This document shows positions 1 to 6,773 of a stretch of 36,133 nt of DNA, piece after piece. Under the pieces are notes generated by a model. It was not told where the DNA came from and searched no databases. It saw only the letters and a program-made list of their open reading frames with translations. The position numbers and the translations under genes are program-made. Origin of the DNA: Halorientalis sp. (GTDB lineage: Archaea > Halobacteriota > Halobacteria > Halobacteriales > Haloarculaceae); the NCBI RefSeq assembly GCF_028275115.1, contig NZ_JAQCNH010000063.1:1-36133 (forward strand), in the 5' to 3' direction. Within the stretch, counting starts at the first letter, position 1; each line of letters starts with the position of its first letter.

Positions 1-65
1 GCACAAGAAGCTTCTTTTCCCGGAGGAATATCGGCGGCCGTCCGGGACACCGGCAAAACCTGTCT

Positions 66-179
66 TTACTCTCGGTCGTCCTGATCGGCGTCGTCGGTCG
101 AGGACGCTGTGCGGGACTCGAAGTTTTCGGGGACGACCGTCACGTGAAATATACCGACGGACTGCTGTTCAGTCGCCAT
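66..179 (-). CDS. Small acidic hypothetical protein (37 aa)
   Basis: Unrecognised 37-residue ORF, ATG to TAA. It begins MATEQQSVGIFHV, continues with a short hydrophobic stretch (GIFHVTVVP) and ends in a very acidic tail rich in D, E and S. Codons are GC-ending in the haloarchaeal style. An AT-rich box (minus-strand TAATTATTAG, about 206-215) lies about 32 bp upstream of the ATG, so a nearly leaderless transcript is plausible. There is no transmembrane segment and no cysteine pair. It lies downstream of ppa in the same orientation, 342 bp away. The function is unknown. The case rests on codon use, composition and the promoter-like box, and chance remains possible for so short an ORF. Confidence 0.45.
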   Translation of the reverse strand: MATEQQSVGIFHVTVVPENFESRTASSTDDADQDDRE

Positions 180-521
180 CACATCCGGTCGTAAGGCGCC
201 GACACTCTAATAATTACCCATAATCATAATACATCCGGTGACGGGGGACGCATAACTGTGAGGTATCAGGTTGCGTGTCGGTGGTGGGTCGGCGGTGCGT
301 GGGCGGGAGTTGTCTCTGTAACCGCGTGTAGTCGAGCGGGCCGTACTTCTCCGGTATCGCGGTCTCTTCCCGGATTCCCTTGCCGGAACTCGGGTCAGTT
401 GCGTGGACCGCACCTGCGCTCACCCGGCCGCTGAACTCTTGAGGCGGACGCGGCGGGGTCCAGCGAGGGATAGCGCATCGCTCGGTAGTGAGCGGCAGGC
501 GCAAAACGGCCGGGGTCCGAG
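180..521. other. Intergenic stretch, no firm gene
   Basis: This 342-bp gap separates ppa from the 37-residue ORF. Its left end carries the AT-rich promoter-like box of that ORF. A 69-codon minus-strand frame from a GTG at 423 to a TAA at 214 has partly GC-rich third positions (segment AIPEKYGPLDYTRL) but also rare AGA and TTA codons and an uncharged tail, so I do not call it a gene. A short T run on the minus strand just after the ppa stop (GGCCGTTTTG, about 502-512) could help end ppa transcription. No tRNA-like cloverleaf is visible. Confidence 0.3.
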
Positions 522-1052
522 TTAGAAGTTCTCTTCGTAGAGGTCCATAGCGTGTTCGATGGCGTCCATCGCGGCCTGCTTGTCTTCCCAGCCCTGCGTC
601 TCGACTTCCTTGCCTTCCTCGAGGTTCTTGTAGGTCGCGAAGAATTCGTCGATTTCGTCGAGTTGCTGCTGAGGGATGTCCGAGAGGTTCTGGACGTGGT
701 CGAAGCGCGGGTCCTCGGTGGGGACGGCGATGACCTTGTCGTCCTGTTCGCCGTCGTCGTCCATCTTCATCAGCGCGACCGGACGGGCCTCGATGACACA
801 ACCGGGGAACGTCTGGTCCTCAACGAGGACGAGCACGTCGAAGGGGTCCTCGTCGTCGTAGTACGACTGTGGAATGAACCCGTAGTCCGAGGGATAGTGA
901 ACGTTGCTGTGGAGCACCCGGTCCAGCACCATGCCGGGGATATCCTTGTCGTACTCGTACTTGTTGCGCTCGCCCTTGAGACACTCGACAACCGCGTAGA
1001 ACTCTTCGGGCGGGTTCGGCCCGGTTTCGAGGTCTTCCCAGAGATTCGTCAT
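522..1052 (-). CDS. ppa: Inorganic pyrophosphatase (family I)
   Basis: Soluble family I pyrophosphatase, 176 aa, hydrolysing pyrophosphate to two phosphates in the cytoplasm and so pulling polymer synthesis and activation reactions forward. The family signature is visible as DDEDPFDVLVL, whose aspartates bind metal, preceded by the substrate-pocket region DRVLHSNVHYPSDYGFIP. I start at the ATG at 1052 (MTNLWEDLETG), which matches the family N-terminus; an upstream in-frame ATG at 1118 would add 22 unusual residues and overlap the promoter region. A TATA-like stretch (minus TACTTTTTG, about 1076-1086) lies about 28 bp upstream, implying a leaderless message. A perfect palindrome sits just upstream of that box. 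It is divergent from rosR. Confidence 0.96.
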   Translation of the reverse strand: MTNLWEDLETGPNPPEEFYAVVECLKGERNKYEYDKDIPGMVLDRVLHSNVHYPSDYGFIPQSYYDDEDPFDVLVLVEDQTFPGCVIEARPVALMKMDDDGEQDDKVIAVPTEDPRFDHVQNLSDIPQQQLDEIDEFFATYKNLEEGKEVETQGWEDKQAAMDAIEHAMDLYEENF

Positions 1053-1094
1053 CACCTGCTCGTGCGACAGCAGGGCAAAAAGTACTTTCGTAAT

Positions 1095-1109
1095 CCGTAC
1101 CACGTACGG
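1095..1109. promoter_or_regulatory. Palindrome upstream of the ppa TATA box
   Basis: The sequence ccgtaccacgtacgg is a perfect inverted repeat with 6-bp arms (CCGTAC/GTACGG) and a 3-bp centre. It lies immediately upstream of the ppa TATA-like box, at the BRE position, in the ppa-rosR intergenic region. Placement fits an operator or activator site for ppa. The binding factor is unknown; the divergent RosR-like protein is only one candidate. Confidence 0.4.
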
Positions 1110-1343
1110 TTTAACCACCAGCTTTCAGTCGACGAGCCGAACTGCCACGGCGCATGAGCAGACACGACGCACTCCGGGCCGCGACCGTCGTCACTAGCGT
1201 GTACACATAATAACAAATCAGACATGAGGCCGCCCAGGACCTCTATCAGCGTACAACAATATTCATTCCAATGCGAACAAGCTAGGAGAAATCAAGCTGC
1301 CTCGGGGCTAAGCCGGCAAGAAATTCGTTCGAGTTAACAAGCG

Positions 1344-1349
1344 TTAAAT
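1344..1349 (+). promoter_or_regulatory. TATA box of rosR
   Basis: The box ttaaat is centred about 27 bp before the ATG at 1373, the standard spacing for a leaderless haloarchaeal transcript. A gttaa motif occurs twice here, separated by five bases (1334-1347). The rest of the ppa-rosR intergenic region (1110-1343) shows no gene. Confidence 0.6.
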
Positions 1350-1372
1350 GGCTTGGTGACATTTGACTAAGT

Positions 1373-1732
1373 ATGTCAGAGTCACAGACTGTGGAGGCTG
1401 ACCTGGAGGTCGCGCGGGAACTCACGGCGTTTCAGCGGAACATTCTGGTTATTCTGAGCGAGGAGCCCCGATACGGGCTCGCTATCAAGCGTGAACTCGA
1501 AGCGTACTACGATTCGGAGGTCAATCACGGGCGGCTCTATCCCAACCTCGACGACCTCGTCGAGATGGGGCTCGTCGAGAAGAGCGAACTCGACAAGCGG
1601 ACCAACCAGTACTCGCTGACAGAGACCGGCCACGACGTTCTGCTCGATCAGGTTTCCTGGATGTTCGGACGGTTCGTCACCGACGAAGGTCGAGCCGACG
1701 AACTGGAAGCGCTCATCGACGAGCAGCGCTAA
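1373..1732 (+). CDS. rosR: PadR-family winged-helix regulator, RosR-like
   Basis: A 119-residue DNA-binding protein. It has a short acidic N-terminus, then a winged helix-turn-helix of PadR type: FQRNILVILSEEPRYGLAIK (first helices), a recognition region around VNHGRLYPNLDDLVEMGLV, and a wing with KRTNQYSLTETG. The C-terminal helix probably dimerises. Length, sequence style and neighbours (ppa on one side, rnhA and tfb on the other) match RosR, described in Halobacterium as a regulator of the response to reactive oxygen species. It is probably leaderless. Its TAA overlaps the TAG of the convergent gene by four bases. The PadR fold is clear; the oxidative-stress role here is inferred from synteny and family. 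Confidence 0.85.
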   Translation: MSESQTVEADLEVARELTAFQRNILVILSEEPRYGLAIKRELEAYYDSEVNHGRLYPNLDDLVEMGLVEKSELDKRTNQYSLTETGHDVLLDQVSWMFGRFVTDEGRADELEALIDEQR

Positions 1733-2355
1733 AGCGAGTCGGCGACTTCAAGCGCCAGTGTAACCGACCGGTCGATACGGTCACGTTGCTCGTCGCTCGG
1801 CCAGGCGTTGCGCGGGAAATACTCGGTCACGAATTCCTCTAGTTCGTCGTCGGTCGCCGAGCCGACCGGCTTCGCGTAGTGGTTGCTCATGAACTCCGCC
1901 AGCGCCGTGACGTTCTCGCCGTGGACCTCGCCGTGCGCCTCGGCGACGGCCGCAGCGATGGCGCGGTTGTGCTGTGCGACGGCGTCCCAGTCCCTGCTAT
2001 CGCCGGGGCCGCCCAGCGGATGCTCGATTCCTCGGTCGACGTCGTCGATTTGCTCCATCTGGACCACCCCGTTGGCCAGCCACTCTTTCGGGTAGAGCAC
2101 CAGTGTGTCGTGTGTATCGTCCTCACGAACGCGGGCTGTAAAGTCGTACTCGGCGAGGAGTTCGGCTCGTCGCTCCCGGTAGGCCGTCGCTTCCTGCCCG
2201 TCGACTGCGTTCCGCGCGAGTCGGGTCAGCCGTTCGACTTCGTCAATCACGTCGTGAGGGACTTCCGGGGACTCGTCGGCCCCGTCGTCGCCGCTACGTC
2301 CGTCGTTCAGTTGCGCGACCGACGCGTCCTCCGGATCGGGTGTCTCGTCAGTCAT
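1729..2355 (-). CDS. RnhA operon protein (conserved haloarchaeal)
   Basis: A 208-residue acidic soluble protein of unknown biochemical function, conserved in haloarchaea next to rnhA and often named rnhA operon protein (DUF7108, from memory). It has a disordered acidic N-terminus (residues 1-35), a helical region around VIDEVERLTRLARNAVDG and RERRAELLAEYDF, then a domain with VLYPKEWLANGVV and a C-terminal segment with FMSNHYAKPVGSAT. No membrane segment or metal motif was seen. It starts 8 nt inside the 3' end of rnhA, so the two are transcribed and probably translated together. Its stop shares bases with the rosR stop on the other strand. Confidence 0.85.
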   Translation of the reverse strand: MTDETPDPEDASVAQLNDGRSGDDGADESPEVPHDVIDEVERLTRLARNAVDGQEATAYRERRAELLAEYDFTARVREDDTHDTLVLYPKEWLANGVVQMEQIDDVDRGIEHPLGGPGDSRDWDAVAQHNRAIAAAVAEAHGEVHGENVTALAEFMSNHYAKPVGSATDDELEEFVTEYFPRNAWPSDEQRDRIDRSVTLALEVADSL

Positions 2356-2941
2356 CGTCGAATGCGTCGTTCGCTAGTTCGTCGGCGCGTTGGTTTATTT
2401 CTCGCGGTACGTGGGTGAGCGTCCAGTCGTCGAACCCGGCGAGCAACTCCCGGACCGTCACCCGATGCTCGCGCAACTGGGGGTCGTTGGCGTCGTACTC
2501 ACCGCGAACCTGTTTGACGATCAGTTCCGAGTCCCCTCGCACCTCGAGGGTGTCGAATCCGAGGTCCCGAGCCACCTCCAGGGATTTCGTCAGCGCCTCG
2601 TACTCCGCCTGGTTGTTCGTGGCCCGGCCGACACGCTCCCCACCCTCCGTGACGATGCCCTCGTTAGTGACGACGACCCAGCCAACGGCCGCTGGCCCGG
2701 GGTTCCCGCGGGCGGCACCGTCGAAGTAGACGTGTGCGCGCCCACCGCTCTCCCGGAGCAGTGCTTCGATGGCCTCGGGGGACGCGCCCTGTACGACGAC
2801 CTTGTCGTCGTAGGCGACGGCCGTGGCGCCACCATGTGTGGCTCGCCAGCGCTCGTGGTCCGTATTCCCTTCCTGAACGTCGACGCCGGCGTCGGCCAAC
2901 CGTTCACGGGCCTCGGCCGCGTCGCACTCGATAACCGGCAT
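2348..2941 (-). CDS. rnhA: Ribonuclease HI
   Basis: A 197-residue RNase H that cleaves the RNA strand of RNA-DNA hybrids, in primer removal and R-loop clearance. The RNase H fold spans about residues 68-195 and keeps all four acidic catalytic positions: D74 (YFDGAARGNPGPA), E113 (NNQAEYEAL), D137 (RGDSELIVKQV) and D187 (NQRADELAN). About 65 residues precede the catalytic domain (ECDAAEARERLADAGVDV and onward), an extension I do not recognise. It is the first gene of a two-gene operon with the rnhA operon protein. It is divergent from tfb, from which 191 bp separate it. Confidence 0.95.
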   Translation of the reverse strand: MPVIECDAAEARERLADAGVDVQEGNTDHERWRATHGGATAVAYDDKVVVQGASPEAIEALLRESGGRAHVYFDGAARGNPGPAAVGWVVVTNEGIVTEGGERVGRATNNQAEYEALTKSLEVARDLGFDTLEVRGDSELIVKQVRGEYDANDPQLREHRVTVRELLAGFDDWTLTHVPREINQRADELANDAFDDD

Positions 2942-3097
2942 TGGAGACCACTCACCAGTGCCAGGGCTTACCGTTTGTGGTCGCCACCGGCACTGACGGC
3001 CGTTTGTTCAGCAGTAGAAGAAATAAAATTAAGCCGTAGCTGGCTGGATAGAACGTCTGACGTCCGCCGTGCGAATCACAAATTATTTACCCAAGAA

Positions 3098-3104
3098 TTT
3101 AAAT
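3098..3104 (+). promoter_or_regulatory. TATA box of the first tfb
   Basis: The box tttaaat is centred about 32 bp upstream of the ATG at 3133. Transcription would begin within a few bases of the start codon. Confidence 0.65.
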
Positions 3105-3132
3105 CAATGGGTGTCGCTACCACAAAAATGCG

Positions 3133-4092
3133 ATGACACGGTCCACCCGTCAGCGCGAGCGCGAGACCGAGACCGAATCTCGAGACCAGGAGGGGGTACG
3201 TGGATGCCCGGAGTGTAACTCGAACAATCTCGTCAAGGACGCCGACCGTGGCGAACTGATCTGTGACGACTGTGGCCTGGTCGTCGAGGAGGAGAACATC
3301 GACCCAGGGCCAGAGTGGCGCGCGTTCAACCACAGCGAGCGGCAGAAGAAGTCCCGCGTGGGCGCGCCGACGACACAGACGATGCACGACAAGGGGCTGA
3401 CGACCACTATCGACTGGAAGGACAAGGACGCCTACGGGCGCTCGATCTCCTCGAAAAAACGGAGTCAGATGCACCGGCTACGGAAGTGGCAGGAGCGAAT
3501 CCGGACGAAAGACGCCGGCGAGCGCAATCTCCAGTTCGCGCTCTCGGAGATCGACCGGATGGCCTCGGCTCTCGGGGTTCCCAGGTCCGTACGGGAGGTC
3601 GCCTCCGTCATCTATCGGCGAGCCTTGAGCGGTGACCTCATTCGTGGCCGCTCCATCGAAGGTGTCGCCACGTCCTGCCTGTACGCCGCCTGCCGGAAGG
3701 AGGGAATCCCCCGCAGTCTCGAAGAGATTTCCGAGGTGTCCCGGGTCAAGCGCAAAGAGATCGGCCGCACCTACCGGTACATCAGCCAGGAACTCGGACT
3801 GGAGATGGAACCGGTCGACCCGAAGAAGTACGTCCCCCGCTTTTGCTCCGAACTCGACCTCAGTGAGGGAGTCCAGTCGAAGGCAAACGAGATAATCGAG
3901 ACGACCGCCGAGAAGGGTCTGCTCTCGGGGAAGTCACCGACCGGCTACGCGGCCGCCGCCATCTACGCTGCCTCGTTGCTCTGCAACGAGAAGAAAACGC
4001 AGCGCGAGGTCGCCGACGTGGCACAGGTCACCGAGGTCACCATCCGGAACCGCTACCAGGAACAGATCGAAGCGATGGGCATCCACAACTGA
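3133..4092 (+). CDS. tfb: Transcription initiation factor TFB (first copy)
   Basis: Archaeal TFIIB homologue, 319 aa. It binds TBP-TATA and the BRE and recruits RNA polymerase. A charged N-terminal tail (1-22) is followed by the zinc ribbon with C25, C28, C44 and C47 (GCPECN...LICDDCGLV). The B-reader/linker includes [20 protein letters not shown], and two cyclin-like repeats follow (about 115-210 and 215-315). The C-terminal repeat carries the BRE-binding helix-turn-helix ([20 protein letters not shown]). Haloarchaea carry several TFBs; the copy beside rnhA in Halobacterium is called tfbG from memory, but I do not transfer the letter. A second TFB lies at 26530-27501. A T6 run follows the stop. 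Confidence 0.96.
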   Translation: MTRSTRQRERETETESRDQEGVRGCPECNSNNLVKDADRGELICDDCGLVVEEENIDPGPEWRAFNHSERQKKSRVGAPTTQTMHDKGLTTTIDWKDKDAYGRSISSKKRSQMHRLRKWQERIRTKDAGERNLQFALSEIDRMASALGVPRSVREVASVIYRRALSGDLIRGRSIEGVATSCLYAACRKEGIPRSLEEISEVSRVKRKEIGRTYRYISQELGLEMEPVDPKKYVPRFCSELDLSEGVQSKANEIIETTAEKGLLSGKSPTGYAAAAIYAASLLCNEKKTQREVADVAQVTEVTIRNRYQEQIEAMGIHN

Positions 4093-4100
4093 GAGCGCCG

Positions 4101-4106
4101 TTTTTT
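4101..4106 (+). terminator. Oligo-T terminator after tfb
   Basis: A run of six T follows gagcgccg eight bases after the tfb stop codon. T-rich runs are the usual archaeal intrinsic terminators. Confidence 0.6.
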
Positions 4107-4583
4107 CAGCAGTGGATGACAGGTCCTGAGTCCGCAGTGGTCTCGTTGGGCCCGGAACCGTCCGTCCACCTCGGTCGCGGCGATGGCGGCCGACGAATCG
4201 CCGTGGGTGTGTTCCACTGCGTTCTCGACGACGCTCGTGAACACGCGGTCGAGCAGGTCCGGTGGCACGTCAACCGTGACCGTCGTGTGCTCGGCGTCGG
4301 CCGTCGCATCCCCGACGGCGGCGCGGAGCGTCCCGCGGATGGCGGCCAGTTCGGTGGAGACGGTCTCCATCGCGCGTGCCGCCTGACGGGCCTCCGTTCC
4401 GGGTTCCGCCGTCGTCCGTATCACCGTTACGTTCTCGCGCTGGGTGCCGGTCAGTCCGTCTTCGGCGAGGTGTTCTGCGCGCGGGCGAACGACGTTCACT
4501 TCGGCCGTCGGGTTCACCGCTCGTGAGACGTGAGTTGGGTGGAATCCGTCACCTACGGACGCTCGGGCGGCGCCGGCAGACAC
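4104..4583 (-). pseudogene. Decayed sensor histidine kinase remnant
   Basis: This minus-strand frame keeps recognisable pieces of a haloarchaeal histidine kinase. One segment (VNVVRPRAEHLAEDGLTGTQ, followed by RENVTVIRTTA) resembles the phospho-acceptor helix pair, but the expected histidine is missing. After a spacer comes an intact-looking N-box, LLDRVFTSVVENAVEHTHG, with the usual strand before it (VTVDVPPDLL). After TEVDGRF the frame turns to non-kinase sequence, and the G-boxes of the ATPase are absent. There is no sensor or membrane region upstream, because nreA begins at 4616 on the other strand. I infer a truncated, inactive relic. A short protein of unknown function is possible but less likely. 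Confidence 0.65.
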
Positions 4584-4615
4584 ATTGATAGGGTCGACCG
4601 ACCAACGACGGGTAG

Positions 4616-5872
4616 ATGCGGCTCGACGAGTTCATCGAGGGCTTCCAGCGCGACGAAACCGCCGACCTGCGCCGACTGGCCGAGGAGAAGTCCTACGCGA
4701 TCACCGAGTACCTGGACGACGTAGAGCGCCAGCTTGAGGAGTCACTCCAGGGTGGCGCCCTCTTCGGCTCGACAGCGCCCTCGATCTTCGTCGGTCGGTC
4801 GAACTACCCCGACGTGTCGACTGGCCTGCTCTCACCGGTCGTGGGCTCCGAGATCGACCCCAGCGACTACGTGACCAGCGGCGAGTGGTACCAGCGAGGG
4901 TACTCCATCGACGACGTGTTCCGGCGCCGGACGGGCCTGCTCAACTCTACCCGAGCGGCGAACGTCGACGTCGAGGACGTGTGGGACGGCTTCGTCGGCG
5001 TCCAGCGCGAGGTGGCCATCGCCGACGAACCCGTCGACGTGGAGATCGGGCTCGATGGCCGGCCCGAGTTGGACGTCGACGTCGGCGACATCGGCGCGCC
5101 GCGTGGTCCTCGGGCCCGCGCTCGCGACGCCGAGCTGACCGAGAATCCCTCGGTCCCGCTGGAAGTCGAAAGGACGCTCGAGGACGACGACTGGCGGGCC
5201 GACGGCGCGATGACATACCTCTATCGCCGGGGATTCGACGTGTACGAGATCAACAAGATCCTCTCGGCCGGTGCGCTGGGCCAGGGCGCGAACCGTCGGC
5301 TGGTCCCGACCCGCTGGTCGATCACCGCCGTCGACGACACCGTGGGCCAGTACCTCCGCGGGACGATCCGCAACGCGAACTCCATCGACACGACAGAGGT
5401 CCGGGTCAACGAGTACATGGGCAACGCCTACTGGGTCATCATGACGCCCGGCCAGTGGGAGTTCGAACTGGTCGAGCTGAAAGCGCCGGGGAGCGTCTGG
5501 AACCCCGACCCCGACGCCGGCATGTACATGGCCGCCGACAGCGAGGGGTACGACGGTCGGACCGACTACGTCGACGAAACCTCCGGCGCGTACTACGCAA
5601 CCCGGCTCGGCGTACTCGAACACCTGCACGACCGGGGCCGACAGGCCAAGGTCCTCGTGGTCCGGCACGCCTCCCCCGAGTACTGGGCTCCCGTGGGCGT
5701 CTGGCAGATCCGCGAGGGCGTCCGCCACGCCTTCGAACGGGCGGTCGGCGAGGCCGAGAGCTTCCGGGACGCGCTGACCGAACTCGCGCCACACTTTCCG
5801 GTGTCACTCGGTCAGTTGCGCCGGAAATCCGGGATGGTGTCGGGATTGCAGGCACAGATTACAGACTTCTGA
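4616..5872 (+). CDS. nreA: DNA repair protein NreA
   Basis: A 418-residue NreA-family protein, archaeal factors involved in repair of DNA damage such as that caused by mitomycin C and known to bind the sliding clamp PCNA. Family landmarks seen include the N-terminal block APSIFVGRSNYPDVSTGLLS, the middle region YLYRRGFDVYEINKILSAGA and the block NEYMGNAYWVIMTPGQWEFE. The protein ends exactly in QAQITDF, which fits a PCNA-interacting peptide (Q-x-x-I-x-x-F) at the extreme C-terminus. I see no cysteine, so the zinc finger found at the N-terminus of some Nre homologues is absent. The 12-nt gap to the next gene suggests an operon. Confidence 0.93.
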   Translation: MRLDEFIEGFQRDETADLRRLAEEKSYAITEYLDDVERQLEESLQGGALFGSTAPSIFVGRSNYPDVSTGLLSPVVGSEIDPSDYVTSGEWYQRGYSIDDVFRRRTGLLNSTRAANVDVEDVWDGFVGVQREVAIADEPVDVEIGLDGRPELDVDVGDIGAPRGPRARARDAELTENPSVPLEVERTLEDDDWRADGAMTYLYRRGFDVYEINKILSAGALGQGANRRLVPTRWSITAVDDTVGQYLRGTIRNANSIDTTEVRVNEYMGNAYWVIMTPGQWEFELVELKAPGSVWNPDPDAGMYMAADSEGYDGRTDYVDETSGAYYATRLGVLEHLHDRGRQAKVLVVRHASPEYWAPVGVWQIREGVRHAFERAVGEAESFRDALTELAPHFPVSLGQLRRKSGMVSGLQAQITDF

Positions 5873-5884
5873 GTCGGGCGGCGG

Positions 5885-6205
5885 GTGTCTGACAGAGTGA
5901 AGCGCCCACCAGGAGTACCGCCACGGGTGGTCGTGCCCCCGTCGATTCCGTCGCTGGCCGTCCTCCCGGTCGGTCCGCTGGTCGTCCCGGGTGTCCCGGG
6001 TGTCCCGGGTGGACCGGAACTGCTCGTCATTTTGCTGGTCGCGGTCGTCGTGTTCGGCTTCCCGCTGGTGCTGGCCGGTGGCTATCTCTATTGGAGAGGA
6101 GACGCGAGCATCGAGGAACTGGAGCGTCGCATCGCCAATCTTGAATCCGGGCAGGCGGGCGGGGACCCCGACTCCTCGGGGGCCGGGGGCGAAGACGAAT
6201 TCTAA
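5885..6205 (+). CDS. Small proline-rich membrane protein
   Basis: Unrecognised 106-residue protein, GTG start, 12 nt after nreA and probably cotranscribed. It has a proline- and valine-rich N-terminal half containing three VPG repeats (about residues 34-42). A single strong transmembrane helix follows (ELLVILLVAVVVFGFPLVLA, then GGYLYW), then a short coiled-coil-like helix IEELERRIANLESG and an acidic flexible tail. It is probably membrane-anchored with the C-terminus in the cytoplasm. The coupling to a DNA repair gene is unexplained. Its TAA overlaps the TAG of the convergent DUF302 gene by four bases. Confidence 0.7.
   Translation: MSDRVKRPPGVPPRVVVPPSIPSLAVLPVGPLVVPGVPGVPGGPELLVILLVAVVVFGFPLVLAGGYLYWRGDASIEELERRIANLESGQAGGDPDSSGAGGEDEF
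5984..6010 (+). repeat. Three perfect 9-bp tandem repeats coding VPG
   Basis: The unit gtcccgggt occurs three times head to tail inside the small membrane protein gene and encodes VPGVPGVPG, an elastin-like proline-glycine stretch just before the transmembrane helix. In-frame copy-number change by slippage would change the loop length. Confidence 0.9.
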
Positions 6206-6639
6206 ATATTCTCGAAGGCCTCGTCGACGAGTTCACCCGTCGTCGCGACGATGTCGGCCCACGCCTCGTCGTCCTCTGCCAGTCCGAGCAGGCGGGCGAC
6301 GCGCATAATCGAGAGGTGATACACCGCCTGCCGGCCAGGTTCGACCTCGTGAACGATCACGTTACAGGGCATCAGTCCGCCGAGTTCGATGCACTCGTCG
6401 AGCGCCCGGTCGGCCACCGCCGGGTTACAGGCTCCGAGGATGTAGTATGGGTCCCGGTCAGCACCGATTTTCTCCGCGAGCATGTCCGAAACGGAGAACT
6501 CGACGGCGACGCCGAACCCGGCGTCGGCAAACGTCTCGCGCGTGTGTTCGATAGCCTCCTCGTGGTCCATCTCGAGAGTCGCGCGTTTCTCGCCGATGTC
6601 GCCGGACTCGATGAGACTGGGGTCTATCGGAAGGGTCAT
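6202..6639 (-). CDS. DUF302 domain protein
   Basis: A 145-residue cytoplasmic protein with one DUF302 domain over most of its length. Landmarks: LEMDHEEAIEHTRETFADAG at the N-terminus, then FGVAVEFSVSDMLAEKIGA, the conserved DPYYILGACNPAVADRAL, and PCNVIVHE. The cysteines in GACNP and MPCNV are typical of the family. The biochemical function is unknown; some bacterial relatives bind haem or are linked to oxidative stress. I choose the ATG at 6639 over the adjacent GTG at 6642, because a TATA-like box sits 27 bp upstream. It is convergent with the gene on its left, with overlapping stop codons. Confidence 0.88.
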   Translation of the reverse strand: MTLPIDPSLIESGDIGEKRATLEMDHEEAIEHTRETFADAGFGVAVEFSVSDMLAEKIGADRDPYYILGACNPAVADRALDECIELGGLMPCNVIVHEVEPGRQAVYHLSIMRVARLLGLAEDDEAWADIVATTGELVDEAFENI

Positions 6640-6661
6640 CACTCGATGTCAGTCGCCGACG

Positions 6662-6669
6662 AATAAAAA
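6662..6669 (-). promoter_or_regulatory. TATA box of the DUF302 gene
   Basis: The minus-strand sequence TTTTTATT is centred about 27 bp before the ATG at 6639, consistent with a leaderless transcript. Confidence 0.6.
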
Positions 6670-6773
6670 GCTACCCGGGCGAGGCTCGCGTCGAGTCGGC
6701 CCCCCAGACCCGCTACGCAGTGACGTTACAGGGGCGTTCGAGACGGCTCGGACCGACTCGGCCCGGTCGCCGA

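Noticed and set aside
4832-5794. Long minus-strand frame inside nreA
   Set aside because: Composition (V, D, G, R, P rich without domain motifs) is that of an antisense shadow; nreA motifs are clear on the plus strand.
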